This document shows positions 8,097 to 19,103 of a DNA stretch of 64,000 bases, piece after piece. The DNA is from Chaetoceros tenuissimus (Eukaryota; Bacillariophyta; Thalassiosirophyceae; Chaetocerotales; Chaetocerotaceae), in NCBI GenBank assembly GCA_021927905.1, contig BLLK01000057.1:620001-684000 (forward strand), read 5' to 3'. Under the pieces are notes generated by a model that ran no database searches, was not told the DNA's origin, and saw only the letters and a program-made list of their open reading frames with translations. The first letter of the stretch is position 1; every line of letters starts with the position of its first letter. The position numbers were made by a program, and so were the translations under genes.

Positions 8097-10497
8097 GTAT
8101 ATTACTCATGTAGACGTCGACATAGCTACTGGCAAGATCTCTTCCCTCGCAATCATTAGTAGTATATTGAGTTTAGGAAAGACTGATATTACTGATGAAT
8201 TCATCAACGTAGCTTCTTTCATATGGAGTTGCGCGACGTATATTACTCATGTAGACATCGACATAGCTACTGGCAAGATTGATACAATTGGAGCCATAGG
8301 ATCTTTATCAAGTTGAGAGAGGCTGATATTACTCATGTAGACATCGACATAGCTACTGGCAAGATTGATACAATTGGAGCCATAGGATCTTTATCAAGTT
8401 GAGAGAGGCTGATATTACTCATGTAGACGTCGACATAGCTACTGGCAAGATCTCTTCCCTCGCAATCATTAGTAGTATATTGAGTTTAGGAAAGACTGAT
8501 ATTACTGATGAATTCATCAACGTAGCTTCTTTCATATGGAGTTGCGCGACGTATATTACTCATGTAGACATCGACATAGCTACTGGCAAGATTGATACAA
8601 TTGGAGCCATAGGATCTTTATCAAGTTGAGAGAGGCTGATATTACTCATGTAGACATCGACATAGCTACTGGCAAGATTGATACAATTGGAGCCATAGGA
8701 TCTTTATCAAGTTGAGAGAGGCTGATATTACTCATGTAGACATCGACATAGCTACTGGCAAGATTGTGATACAATTGGAGCCATAGGATCTTTATCAAGT
8801 TGAGAGAGGCTGATATCACTCATGTAGACGTCGACATAGCTACTGGCAAGATCTCTTCCCTCGCAATCATTAGTAGTATATTGAGTTTAGGAAAGACTGA
8901 TATTACTGATGAATTCATCAACGTAGCTGCTTTCATATGGAGTTGCGCGACGTATATTACTCATGTAGACATCGACATAGCTACTGGCAAGATTGATACA
9001 ATTGGGCCATAGGATCTATATCAAGTTGAGAGAGGCTGATATCACTCATGTAGACGTCGACATAGCTACTGGCAAGATCTCTTCCCTCGCAATCATTAGT
9101 AGTATATTGAGTTTAGGAAAGACTGATATTACTGATGATTCATCAACGTAGCTTCTTCATATGGAGTTGCGCTGACGTATATTACTCATGTAGACATCGA
9201 CATAGCTACTGGCATTGATACAATTGGTTTCATAGGATCTTTATCAAGTTGAGAGAGGCTGATATCACTCATGTAGACGTCGACATAGCTACTGGCAAGA
9301 TCTCTTCCCTCGCAATCATTAGTAGTATATTGAGTTTAGGAAAGACTGATATTACTGATGAATTCATCAACGTAGCTGCTTTCATATGGAGTTGCGCGAC
9401 GTATATTACTCATGTAGACATCGACATAGCTACTGGCAAGATTGATACAATTGGAGCCATAGGATCTTTATCAAGTTGAGAGAGGCTGATATCACTCATG
9501 TAGACGTCGACATAGCTACTGGCAAGATCTCTTCCCTCGCAATCATTAGTAGTATATTGAGTTTAGGAAAGACTGATATTACTGATGAATTCATCAACGT
9601 AGCTGCTTTCATATGGAGTTGCGCGACGTATATTACTCATGTAGACATCGACATAGCTACTGGCAAGATTGATACAATTGGAGCCATAGGATCTTTATCA
9701 AGTTGAGAGAGGCTGATATCACTCATGTAGACGTCGACATAGCTACTGGCAAGATCTCTTCCCTCGCAATCATTAGTAGTATATTGAGTTTAGGAAAGAC
9801 TGATATTACTGATGAATTCATCAACGTAGCTGCTTTCATATGGAGTTGCGCGACGTATATTACTCATGTAGACATCGACATAGCTACTGGCAAGATTGAT
9901 ACAATTGGAGCCATAGGATCTTTATCAAGTTGAGAGAGGCTGATATTACTCATGTAGACGTCGACATAGCTACTGGCAAGATCTCTTCCCTCGCAATCAT
10001 TAGTAGTATATTGAGTTTAGGAAAGACTGATATTACTGATGAATTCATCAACGTAGCTGCTTTCATATGGAGTTGCGCGACGTATATTACTCATGTAGAC
10101 ATCGACATAGCTACTGGCAAGATTGATACAATTGGAGCCATAGGATCTTTATCAAGTTGAGAGAGGCTGATATCACTCATGTAGACGTCGACATAGCTAC
10201 TGGCAAGATCTCTTCCCTCGCAATCATTAGTAGTATATTGAGTTTAGGAAAGACTGATATTACTGATGAATTCATCAACGTAGCTTCTTTCATATGGAGT
10301 TGCGCGACGTATATTACTCATGTAGACATCGACATAGCTACTGGCAAGATTGATACAATTGGAGCCATAGGATCTTTATCAAGTTGAGAGAGGCTGATAT
10401 CAATCATGTAGACGTCGACATAGCTGCTGTGAAGATTGATACTATTGGAGCCACAGGATCTATATCAATTGGAGAGAGGCTGATATTACTCATTAGA
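8097..10497 (+). repeat. Tandem array of 227-bp and 86-bp units
   Basis: Nine long units begin at about 8097, 8399, 8800, 9026, 9249, 9476, 9703, 9930 and 10157. Four short ones begin at 8313, 8626, 8712 and 10384. The long unit is the short one plus a 141-bp insert, and both carry CATGTAGACRTCGACATAGCTACTGGCAAGAT, so the long unit holds this motif twice. Units from 9249 to 10383 are nearly identical, while those at 8712, 9026 and 10384 carry small indels or are degenerate. Each long unit has a 75-codon open stretch (ITHVDVDIATGKI, then DITDEFINVA) closed by TGA, but 227 and 86 are both 2 mod 3, so no frame crosses unit borders. It is best called a satellite derived from coding-like sequence. 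Confidence 0.95.
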
Positions 10498-10649
10498 CTA
10501 ATGCTTTCTCTTCTATGCAAATTAACAACTTTAGTTGGTTGAATAAAAGCAAGAGAGGACCAGAAGCAATACAAATAAGTTTTAATATTACTCGATAATA
10601 TTCCTATTTGTTATTTCATTTGCCTTTAAAAAATACACTGATGTGAAGA

Positions 10650-11441
10650 CTACAATTCCCCCATGATTTCCAGTACAAAACGATTGATGATCTTTTGCTC
10701 AGTTACCTTAGCATACGGATTTGCCTCAAGATACTGAGAAGGAGTGATTCCAATGCTATTCTTTCTGTTAAAAACCTCCAGACTTCCTTCTCTTTGCACA
10801 ATTTCATAGATGATATCTTCCAACGGATTGAAACATGAGCAAGCACGATGAAGTGCATATTGCTCCTCATTGTTGATGTTCTTGATCCAGTTATTCGTTT
10901 CAATATTATATTCCTCATGATCATGAAACACAATGGGAGATGCATGAATCAACTTTGTACCAACAATCACATCATTTCCAAGTTCAGTGTTTTGAGGAAC
11001 ATGGAAGATGATCAACTTATGACATCCCATAAATGCACATTCATCAATCTGTCTACACGATGGCGGAATGAAGATGGAAATCAAAGATTTACACCATTGG
11101 AACACAGACTCTCCAATGTACTCAAGACTTGTTGAAAGCTTGACAAAGTGTACTTTCTCGCACAAGCGGAAAGAACCTTCTTCAATTCTTCGTACAGTAT
11201 CAGCCATGATGACTGTTTCAATATTCTTACAATCACAAAAAGTAAATTCAGGAATGATTTCAACTCCAGGTAGTATGATGATGACCTCCCAAGAGTCTCT
11301 CTCTTCTTCATCATAGATGAGAGGATGCCCAAATTCATCCCCTCCCCATAGTATCTCTCTGTTGTAAAAGAGAGTTTTCTTTCCTTTGTACATTCTCACA
11401 CCTGGAATGAACCGACGCCACTCCTCCGTCTGAACCCTCAT
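10650..11441 (-). CDS. BspA-type leucine-rich-repeat protein with LHRxC tail
   Basis: This intact gene of 263 residues starts MRVQTEEW, the commonest N-terminus of the family here, which fixes the ATG at 11441. The cap contains MYKGKKTLFYNREILW. LRR_5 repeats follow (GVEIIPEFTFCDCKNIETV, FRLCEKVHFVKL, VFQWCKSLISI, AFMGCHKLIIF). The tail has WIKNINNEEQYALHRACS, GITPSQYLEANPY and a final VLEIMGEL. No signal peptide is visible. The broken gene at 59899 is its closest relative by N-terminus. Its likely role is protein binding; the partner is unknown. Confidence 0.88.
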   Translation of the reverse strand: MRVQTEEWRRFIPGVRMYKGKKTLFYNREILWGGDEFGHPLIYDEEERDSWEVIIILPGVEIIPEFTFCDCKNIETVIMADTVRRIEEGSFRLCEKVHFVKLSTSLEYIGESVFQWCKSLISIFIPPSCRQIDECAFMGCHKLIIFHVPQNTELGNDVIVGTKLIHASPIVFHDHEEYNIETNNWIKNINNEEQYALHRACSCFNPLEDIIYEIVQREGSLEVFNRKNSIGITPSQYLEANPYAKVTEQKIINRFVLEIMGEL

Positions 11442-12139
11442 GATGTGAAATACTCTAAGGGTGACAGAAAGGGGATGTAAAAATTAATGTATGTTAGGAA
11501 TGAGTGCACAAGACAGATGCCATCATGCTTTCTACCTATTCCTAGGTCTTCTTGGCTGCCTGATGCAAACACTGACAGCTGACAACAGTCCATTTCAATC
11601 AAAGTCAGGAGGGACTAGCTAGCTAGCTAATGATAGTGCAATGAATATAGACACGCTTTTATTTATCTTCATTTGCAGTTGCATCTACTTATATGAAGCA
11701 GACTCAATAAACAATAATGATGATTTAATAGAAAATTGAATAGAAAAATGAATGAGCGTCGTCGTCAAGAAATTTCTGGTATATTATATACGTACAGAAA
11801 CGTTCCTTTTTCTTTCTCTCCCCCTTTTCTTTCTTTTTTGTCTACAATGATGTACGTGTACGTAGGTGTGAACAGAAGATGCATCGCAACACAGTGCAAG
11901 CAGCAACACTTTGCATTCATAAGAGATCATTAGAAGCAAATCATCACAACTTCATATAATTCAATCTCACTGCTGCGAATGAAGACTTAATTGCCTCTGA
12001 AAGTCAGAGCTATATACATGATATATAATCGAGCGACGGGCGATACCACTTGTCGCTCTACTGCTAGTACTAGGCTATGCACTATTGACTGAAAAGATGA
12101 TTAGAATCTGTATTTGCAGCCACTACCGAGCCTGCTATG
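11442..12139. other. Spacer, no gene seen
   Basis: The stretch is pyrimidine- and AT-rich, with no supportable frame. It contains short GCTAGCTAGCTA and GTACGTGTACGTA runs only. Confidence 0.5.
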
Positions 12140-12630
12140 TTAGCAGCCTCTACCTAGTTGCTTTGCATATAAAAGACGTGTATCAGTCTCTGATCTACCT
12201 TTTTCTCCCATTCTAGATGGTCGATGATTGTCTACTCGAAGAATCATTAAAGTACCATCCAAGTAATTCGAAGATAAACTGTTCAACATCTCTCCGCAGC
12301 TGATATCTGCTCCACTGAATCTTACAGGTGCATTGTCCAGATCACTGACAAATGCCTTTCCAATAGGAATGCTCATCACTCAGCCAATGTTTCAGTAATT
12401 AGGGATAAAAAAATTATTTGCCTCATTCTTCCAAATTAAGAGACAATGAGTCTGGGAAGATATACAATCTCCATGTCTAAATTCCCTGTCTCTCTCAGTT
12501 CATTATGATGAGTGACAACATCGATATACTGCTTTCTGATATTTGTGACGACACACCAGCACTTTGTGATGATGATGGATCTTAACTTGCCGTTGGATGA
12601 ACGATGGTAGTCAATCGAAGACAGATACAT
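12140..12630 (-). pseudogene. Possible gene fragment, unknown family
   Basis: Two protein-like frames lie in series on this strand: 64 codons (SIDYHRSSNGKLRS, VVTHHNELRETGNLDMEI) and then 79 codons (FVSDLDNAPVRFSGADISC, DGTLMILRVDNH). They could be two exons joined across about 85 bp with GT (GTATAT) and AG ends, or a decayed gene. Just before the first ATG is CATG followed by a GTAAGA...CTAAAC...TTAG segment that looks like a 31-nt mini-intron. I do not recognise the product. Confidence 0.25.
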
Positions 12631-12660
12631 CTAAGGTTTAGAAAAAGATCTGAATTCTTA

Positions 12661-13059
12661 CCATGGTAAACTTGGTTCGCTAGTGGTATTGTGAAAGTAA
12701 ATAGACCCAATCGGCCTCAACAGTCGCCAGTGATATTGAAAGGTGCTTTGGACTGTCGATGGTTGCAGAAATAGCATCTCAAAGCATCTAAGTCCTCACT
12801 AGATACTTTCTCGAATCCCAACGTGAGTTAAGGGAAATGTGAATCCGTCTCCATACTCAGACATGTCCAAAAAAGCAAATCTATATAAATATTCATTTAT
12901 ATTTACATGCATCCATTTGTATATATTCCATTTGCTTCACTGTTCTTTCCAATCGCATTGTTGCTTCACCTTTTTCATCAATCCCGCCTGTGGAAAACCA
13001 TTATGCTTGCCAATTGACATGAATTTGCACACAAGAAAATATAATCCATGCTCTTGTTC
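12661..13059. other. Spacer, no gene seen
   Basis: No convincing frame or RNA is seen. The right end abuts the stop codon of the gene at 13060. Confidence 0.45.
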
Positions 13060-14160
13060 TTAGTGGTGTAAAGCCTCACCCTTGACCAATATACGGATTA
13101 AACTTGGACGTTCACGAATAAGCTCATAAGAAATTGATAATTCCATCCAACCACTTTCACTTGTATAAATTTCAGAAAGAATCAAAACCAAACTTTCCAT
13201 ATCTATAGAATTTTCAGCTTTTAGAATAGATTGACTGAGACAAGAACTCATAATGGCCAAGACTTTTCTTCTCTTGTCCCCATACCGTGAACATATATGA
13301 GAAAGAAAAGATTTCGTTCCAATATTATACATCCATCCTAACCTTGCTGGAAATAATTCTGATGTACTTGAGAGAACAAGCTCAAGAGATTTTAAGTCTT
13401 TGGTACAAAGATATACAATCAATGGTAACTTGGATTCAGTTTCTTGATTGCTGTTGTCCTCTTCATCTGTATCAACCAATCCATCCTCCTCCTCTTCCTC
13501 CATGTGGAATCTATCTTTTTCTGTAATATTTCGAAGCAGAGAATCTTCACCTACAATACTCAAAAAATATGAAAAGACATTTCTGTAGCCAGCACCACAA
13601 GAAGCACTCAACAGGGAGCATTCAACAATCTTTTCTGCATGGATGAGATCATTTAGATTTTTCATACAGCTTAGTACTTCCTGTTCTTCTGCATTAGAAC
13701 GAACAATAAATTCTGGAATATACACTTTCATGTCATCTCGGCGGAAGGAAAAATAATTAAGCCCACCATCTTCTTGAGCAAATCGCTCTCTCACATCAAT
13801 TGCAAGTCTAACGATATGTGGGATCACTTCTATCTTTTGTTCAGAAATACAGTGTGACAGTATAAATTTATTTGTGTCACATGCAAACCTTGCACCACAA
13901 CTCAGTCCCATGCCAAGTGCATTGGGATAATCACGCAGAAGCCCAAGCAATAAATCTTTATCCTCATTGTTTTGAAAGTCAGAGGATTTTACCTTCATGA
14001 GAACTCTGTTGAGTTCTAGAGGAATCATTTGTGTCCACACTGAATGTATGTTTTCGTTGACTTCATCATCCCTTACCTCACCGTCCCTATCATGAGCAAG
14101 GTGGGTCTTACATTGAATGCTTTTCTGAATAATCTTCAGTTTTCTCTCTAACCAACGCAT
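13060..14160 (-). CDS. Hypothetical helical-repeat protein, paralogue of the gene at 14417
   Basis: 366 residues are encoded from the ATG at 14160, chosen because MRWLERKL aligns with MTWFDEQL at the start of the divergent neighbour. Shared blocks are LRDYPNALG with IRAYPDSLG, EDSLLRNITEKDRF with PNSLLRKFTDSDF, and LPLIVYLCTKDLKSLELVL with its counterpart. Pairs of amphipathic helices suggest degenerate ankyrin or HEAT-like repeats. An acidic stretch (MEEEEEDGLVDTDEEDN) sits near the middle. No enzymatic motif is visible. The pair shares a 256-bp intergenic region and probably its control elements. Confidence 0.7.
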   Translation of the reverse strand: MRWLERKLKIIQKSIQCKTHLAHDRDGEVRDDEVNENIHSVWTQMIPLELNRVLMKVKSSDFQNNEDKDLLLGLLRDYPNALGMGLSCGARFACDTNKFILSHCISEQKIEVIPHIVRLAIDVRERFAQEDGGLNYFSFRRDDMKVYIPEFIVRSNAEEQEVLSCMKNLNDLIHAEKIVECSLLSASCGAGYRNVFSYFLSIVGEDSLLRNITEKDRFHMEEEEEDGLVDTDEEDNSNQETESKLPLIVYLCTKDLKSLELVLSSTSELFPARLGWMYNIGTKSFLSHICSRYGDKRRKVLAIMSSCLSQSILKAENSIDMESLVLILSEIYTSESGWMELSISYELIRERPSLIRILVKGEALHH

Positions 14161-14416
14161 TATGATTGAAATATACACAAGTCTAATCCAATTGGAAAAA
14201 GAAAGATACTCTTTTTGATGATCGGCGAAAGAAGTTGGATGAAAGAAAGATATTTTTGTCTGACTATTAGGTACGTAGGTTACGTACCTTGATTTGACAT
14301 CTTTTTTATGGGATTAATTCATTTCTAGATCTTTTTCTATTTTTTGCATTCCATCGATAAAATCTTTCCCTGTTGCATCACTTCACTTCTCTACAATAAA
14401 AAAAGATACATCCATC

Positions 14417-15493
14417 ATGACATGGTTCGATGAACAACTTATACTTTAAGTTCAGCTAGAAGAATCATTCCAAAATACGGCTGGTGAATCAGAGGCTCGG
14501 GACAGGGAAATTTCTTTGAAATTGAATCAACAACTTTTATTCAATTTAGAACCAGTGCACCTAGAGAAAACTTCCAATACTGCTGATCTACGTAAATGGA
14601 TTCGTGCCTATCCAGATTCTCTCGGTTTACATCATGAAATGACAGCTTCATCAGGTCTACCTCCATGTATTTTCAACATTTTCTTGGACGATAAAGACAA
14701 ATCCAAACTTGATCTTCTTCCATTCCTTCTTGAAGAAGCAAATGAGTGCGGATTCAAGTCCTGCCTTTCTTTAAATTTGATACATGACTTGAATGTCTTG
14801 GAATTTCTCGTATCAGCAACTCAATACGGGTATGACGAAACCAAAGTAGTTGAGATATTGAAAAAATTAGAAATCGATGTGGACCTTATTTATGAAGAAG
14901 ATTTGCAAACAATTGCTTGTGCAAGTCTATCAAAGGCAGTCATCCAGTACTTGAATGAATTGGATCCTAATTCACTTCTTCGTAAGTTTACTGATTCTGA
15001 TTTTAATTCTTTTGAAAAAGTTTGGACAATCCAATTTGAGGAGGATGCCGAAGAGTACGGATGGAAAGAAAATGAATATATCAAAGATGAGGAAGATTTC
15101 CCATCTCTGATATTTTTTGTTGCCACTAGAGGTTTGGCTTATTTGAAAACTGTTCTCCCAATTTTTTTGGAGACTGATATTGGTCGTTTGTTGATAAAAG
15201 AAAATAAGGAGAAACCAATTTTGGAGAGTTCAGTTTTGGTGACGCATATTTTCCGATGTTATTGCAGTGCTGAGACTTATTACCCAGTGGGAGAAAAAGA
15301 ACTGTGGAATATTATTGAGGAATCAATTGGAAATATATCCAGATTTGATGACATTTATAAAATGGAGTTGATAATCCATATATCATCATCGTATAATGAT
15401 AGTGTTGACGATGACGACAGAAGAATCAAGCAGACAATACTTTTTCATATCTTGAGCAATTGTGAAAACTTTTTTTGGGCGAAAATTAATTGA
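14417..15493 (+). CDS. Hypothetical helical-repeat protein with an in-frame stop at codon 11
   Basis: The frame from the ATG at 14417 reads MTWFDEQLIL, then TAA (14447-14449), then continues open for about 347 codons to 15493. The first residues align with the start of the divergent paralogue (MRWLERKL), so the family start seems to be 14417 and the TAA a real interruption. The remainder is otherwise undamaged (IRAYPDSLGLHH, LNELDPNSLLRKFT, an acidic FEEDAEEYGWKENEY). The next in-frame ATG is at 14638 and would drop about 73 residues. It may be a recent pseudogene, use a later start, or carry an assembly error. An intron removing the stop is not obvious. Confidence 0.6.
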
Positions 15494-16531
15494 TATAAAT
15501 TGATATAGCGATAATTATTTAATGAATGTACGTATGTGCATTTATAAAATTATATTCTATTCACTTTGGTAAAAGATTTAGGAAAAGTCCCCCGCCCTTA
15601 TCAAGGTCTATCATCAGTGAATCTTTTTAGAACTGTACAAAACAAAGTCTCCATATCAAGAGAATCCTGCATTTGCATAATTATACTTCCAGCTATCTTT
15701 CCGTTAGTTGCATCTCTACTTGAGCTTTATCTTCCATCTTCGCTACCCGTCTATCAAAAGGAGCTTGAACAGTTGCAAGTTTGCGCAAGATTGTGAATAT
15801 AATTAGTCTCAGAACTTGCAGTTGATGCTGCTTCTATTCTTCATATAATGAAACTGAAATCAACAACAACAGCCAGTAGAGAGTCTGAGTGATCGGTGTC
15901 ACGCCACACCATACTCGCCGTACAATTCAAAAGAGGATCCTCTGCTGCTTCCTTCAAATTCGGTGAATGTGTCATATTTCAATTATGCACCATGCTCATA
16001 CCAAATCATCAAATCTCATAAGTACACGAACCAAATAGAGAAGCTTCTAGAAGTCTCAAAACACTATTCAACAGCTCCTCGTCGTCAGGAGTTCAAGATG
16101 AGGAGGAATGCACGAAGACCGGCCATAGGTAGTCAAAATCAGAACTAGAGTTAGTCAAAAAGCTCACCCGGAGTCCTCCCTCGTTGGCAAAAGTATCATC
16201 TGTCACTCTTTGCTATCTCAGAAGTGAAATCATTTCTCAAACAGTTGCTGAATCAATGCCTACAATGAAGTTGGATAAGAAAAGAGAATATAGGAAATAA
16301 GATACTCGCATACTCGCATCACGCATCACTTCGGAAGTGCATGATCACAAATCCCAACCCGAAAGGGGAATAGTATATAACTGCTTTCCAACCTCTTTTT
16401 GATATCAACACAATTCTAAAAAATATAGGAAGTGACTGAAATAAGGGATTCGATGAAGATCTCTTTTGGAAGAAGTCAGTTTGAATCTGTCCTATATATT
16501 CATAATTTCACTTGTTGCACATCTTTACACC
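15494..16531. other. Spacer with a possible coding relic at 15858-16148
   Basis: A stop-free frame of about 96 codons on the + strand (15858-16148; YSPYNSKEDPLLLPSN, YQIIKSHKYTNQIEKLL) looks protein-like but has no in-frame ATG near its start and no recognised relative. The rest shows no feature. The last 150 bp are the promoter region of the LRR gene at 16532. Confidence 0.35.
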
Positions 16532-17386
16532 ATGAGAATTTCAACAGAAGAGTGGAATGAGATAGTCAACGAAGGACCAGGAGTTGGAATGTACAAAGGA
16601 ATGAGGACTCTCTTTTGGGATGGAAGGAATCTTTGGGATAGGAATCGTAGAATGTATGTTATCTATGATGAAGCAGAGAGACAATCATGGCAAGTAATCA
16701 TCGTTCTTCCCGGAGTTGAAATCATTCCCAAACAGACTTTCCACCGTTGTTGGAATGTTAAAACGGTCATCATGGCTGATACTGTACGAAGAATTGAAGA
16801 GTGGGCTTTTTCTTTATGCAATGAAGTTGAATGCCTTCAGTTATCAACAAATCTTGAATATATTGGGGAGAATGCATTCATGTCTTGGTTCAAACTACCT
16901 TCTATTAGACTTCCAGAAAATCTTCTCGAAATTCGAGAGAATGCATTTCAACATTGCAACCTTCTGACTTCTATCATTATCCCTCGAAATTGTAGAGTGA
17001 TTGGTGATGGGGCATTTAGTTATTGTACTAAGTTGCTCATTTTCAATGTTCCTGCGAATACTGTGCTTGGTAGAGATGTGATTTATCGTACTGCATTGAT
17101 GAGAAAATATATCGCACTAGAACTAGACGAGGAAGTGAATACATGGATCAAAAACATCAACAACAATGACGAAGATGAACTTCATCGTGCTTGCTCATCT
17201 TTCAATCCGAACAACAGAAATATCTTGAATATAGTTCAACAACAAGGATTAAAATCATTAAAGACAGAGAATATGAACGGAATAACTGCATCTGAATATC
17301 TATGCGCCAATCCATTTGCAAATATCACAGAGCGAATGATTATCGAAACTTATATTTTGAAAATGGTTGGTGAACAAGTTCCTTAA
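16532..17386 (+). CDS. BspA-type leucine-rich-repeat protein with LHRxC tail
   Basis: 284 residues are encoded from the ATG at 16532. The frame is open further upstream without an ATG, but MRISTEEW matches the MRVQTEEW start of the relatives. The cap has GMYKGMRTLFWDGRNLW. The LRR_5 set is one repeat longer than in the gene at 10650 (GVEIIPKQTFHRCWNV, AFSLCNEVECL, AFMSWFKLPSI, AFQHCNLLTSI, AFSYCTKLLIF). The tail has WIKNINNNDEDELHRACSS and GITASEYLCANPF. It is intact and probably a protein-interaction module of unknown partner. Confidence 0.88.
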   Translation: MRISTEEWNEIVNEGPGVGMYKGMRTLFWDGRNLWDRNRRMYVIYDEAERQSWQVIIVLPGVEIIPKQTFHRCWNVKTVIMADTVRRIEEWAFSLCNEVECLQLSTNLEYIGENAFMSWFKLPSIRLPENLLEIRENAFQHCNLLTSIIIPRNCRVIGDGAFSYCTKLLIFNVPANTVLGRDVIYRTALMRKYIALELDEEVNTWIKNINNNDEDELHRACSSFNPNNRNILNIVQQQGLKSLKTENMNGITASEYLCANPFANITERMIIETYILKMVGEQVP

Positions 17387-17521
17387 AATAATACTTCTTT
17401 ATGTAAAATCATTCTAGTCAATTATCCTCTTCGATTTCAACCTTCATACTCGAGATCGCTTCAATATCGTCTTTGTTTCTACCTTGCTACGAAAGCATTT
17501 CAGAAATGAACGTAGGCGGAT

Positions 17522-18499
17522 TTACTTTGAAGATCTTATAATAACCATGTGATTGTGTTGCACTCCAACTCTTTGTCTTTCTTTTTGTTTAATTACAATA
17601 AGTGCAAGATCTTTCTCATTCATTGCAGGTTCTAACTTAGCACTATCAGTTTCACTGCATTGCTTCTTCAAAAACTCTATACATCTCTTGATAAAAGTGC
17701 TTCTCTGTCGTAGACGTTTGATGACCTCCTGCATTTCTTGGCATTTTTCAATTAGGGACAAGATATCTTCAAAGTTTTTTCCCTCAAGCTTCTTAATCAT
17801 TTCAACCTGCATGCTCGAAATCGCCTCTATTTTTTTCTTTAGTTTCCTTGAATTCTTTGCGTCTACCTTCAAAAGACTTGCTATGTAGTCATCCTTCAAA
17901 AGACTTGCTATGAATGCACTATTCATTTGAATAGGTACAAGATTTTCCTCCTTCAATGCAGATTCCAAGTGAGGACTAACACTAGAATCCTGCCTAATTA
18001 AAGGGTTCGGTGTTGGGAAATATTTAAGCCTATACTTCTTCCTAACCCTCACTTCGTCAGGATTTTCAAATTTCAACTTGTAAAGTATATAAAAGTTTTT
18101 TGTCATTTCGGTGCGTACTTTTTTATCTCGTTCATCGTCTGCGCAGCAATAATCCAAGTGCTTAAGATCTGTGTTGTGCCGATGTTCACCAAATGCAGTC
18201 AGCACATTCTCCTCAAAAATACGATAACGTTTCAATTCCAGACAATGAAATTTCCACAGCACATCTACATGAAGAGGAGGTAACAACTGTAGTTGAATGG
18301 CGAATACATTCGCTTTATTGCACTGTAGCGATTCAATCAAAGCTACAAGAAATTCGACATAGTGTCTTTTGCCTTGATCGAAAAGAGTGGAAAGGTTGGC
18401 GTTGCTTTCGTACTTTTCTTTGAGGAAGTCCAAGTCTGGACCAAATTGATCCATTATGAGATCTGCGATGAATGATAATGTTGCTGAAGGAGTACTCAT
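17522..18499 (-). CDS. Hypothetical protein with GRDP-like motif and coiled coil
   Basis: The intact frame of 325 residues starts at an ATG at 18499. The N-terminal third contains PPLHVDVLWKFHCLELKRY, which resembles the P-x-L-x-V-D-x-x-W-x-x-H core of glycine-rich-domain-containing-protein-like (GRDP, DUF1399) sequences; this match is tentative. A charged stretch, DYCCADDERDKKVRTE, follows. Residues about 190-290 are rich in Lys, Glu and Leu in heptad-like spacing (KKLEGKNFEDILSLIEKC, MQEVIKRLRQR) and probably form a coiled coil. A six-residue motif, IASLLK, occurs twice in succession (FIASLLKDDYIASLLKVD), pointing to a small internal duplication. No catalytic residues are evident. Confidence 0.6.
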   Translation of the reverse strand: MSTPSATLSFIADLIMDQFGPDLDFLKEKYESNANLSTLFDQGKRHYVEFLVALIESLQCNKANVFAIQLQLLPPLHVDVLWKFHCLELKRYRIFEENVLTAFGEHRHNTDLKHLDYCCADDERDKKVRTEMTKNFYILYKLKFENPDEVRVRKKYRLKYFPTPNPLIRQDSSVSPHLESALKEENLVPIQMNSAFIASLLKDDYIASLLKVDAKNSRKLKKKIEAISSMQVEMIKKLEGKNFEDILSLIEKCQEMQEVIKRLRQRSTFIKRCIEFLKKQCSETDSAKLEPAMNEKDLALIVIKQKERQRVGVQHNHMVIIRSSK

Positions 18500-18879
18500 G
18501 ACTTTGTTTTCAAATAATGCAATAAATTAATTATAATTACGCTTATTTGCTTTTTGATTGAAGTTTGATGAATGTCTATTCGTTTAGACAAGTGATTTTG
18601 ATTGATTAACGTCTCCTCTTTAAAGCATCACGATAGAGATGGCACAGAATTTAAAAACTGGCACAAAGTTGGCACAGATTTATCAACTGCATCGTCTTTG
18701 GAGCTAAAAGTAAGTACTCTCATTGTTGCCCTTTTTGGTGGACCTAGCCAAGATTGAGTCATTCTTAAAAAATTGCCCAATTCATAACTTCGATACTACC
18801 TTCATCCACCATCACGGGCCGAATGTAATGATATTGATGCTCAAAAATACGTTAAAGATTTTCTTATTATTAACATAAC
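18500..18879. other. Spacer, no gene seen
   Basis: Short repeated phrases such as ATAACTTCGATACTACC occur twice (18784 and 18880), suggesting a small local duplication at the edge of the ankyrin relic. Confidence 0.4.
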
Positions 18880-19095
18880 TTCGATACTACCGCATCTACA
18901 TCATCAAATGAATTTTCATAGTGCTCTTTCAAAATATCAATATCCCCATTTCCCACTAGACAGTTGATAAGTTCAAATATGTAAAAGGAAACCATCTGGT
19001 AAAGACTACTTGCCTTCCCTTCGTACCCTATTTTCTCCCCCCTGAGCCAATCAACTACTACATATTCTAATCTGATAGATATTTTGATCCATCTC
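18880..19095 (-). pseudogene. Ankyrin-repeat relic of the neighbouring F-box/ankyrin family
   Basis: Read on the minus strand, this stretch gives GEKIGYEGKASSLYQM and NGDIDILKEHYENSFDDVD. These align with GQRGKASSLHWM and NGEIDILKESYEDSSEYID inside the gene immediately upstream (19104-20710). It follows that gene's stop codon, lacks its own start, and appears to be a partial tandem copy that has decayed. Confidence 0.6.
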
Positions 19096-19103
19096 GAGTC
19101 AAT

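Noticed and set aside
8097-10497. A repeat protein encoded by the tandem array
   Set aside because: Every long unit ends its frame with TGA and the period is not a multiple of three. The frames start at TTG, not ATG. Removing 29 bp (GTTGAG...ATGTAG) per unit would restore frame, but that is too short for a usual intron.
8097-10497. CRISPR array
   Set aside because: Units are contiguous with no unique spacers, and the genome is eukaryotic.
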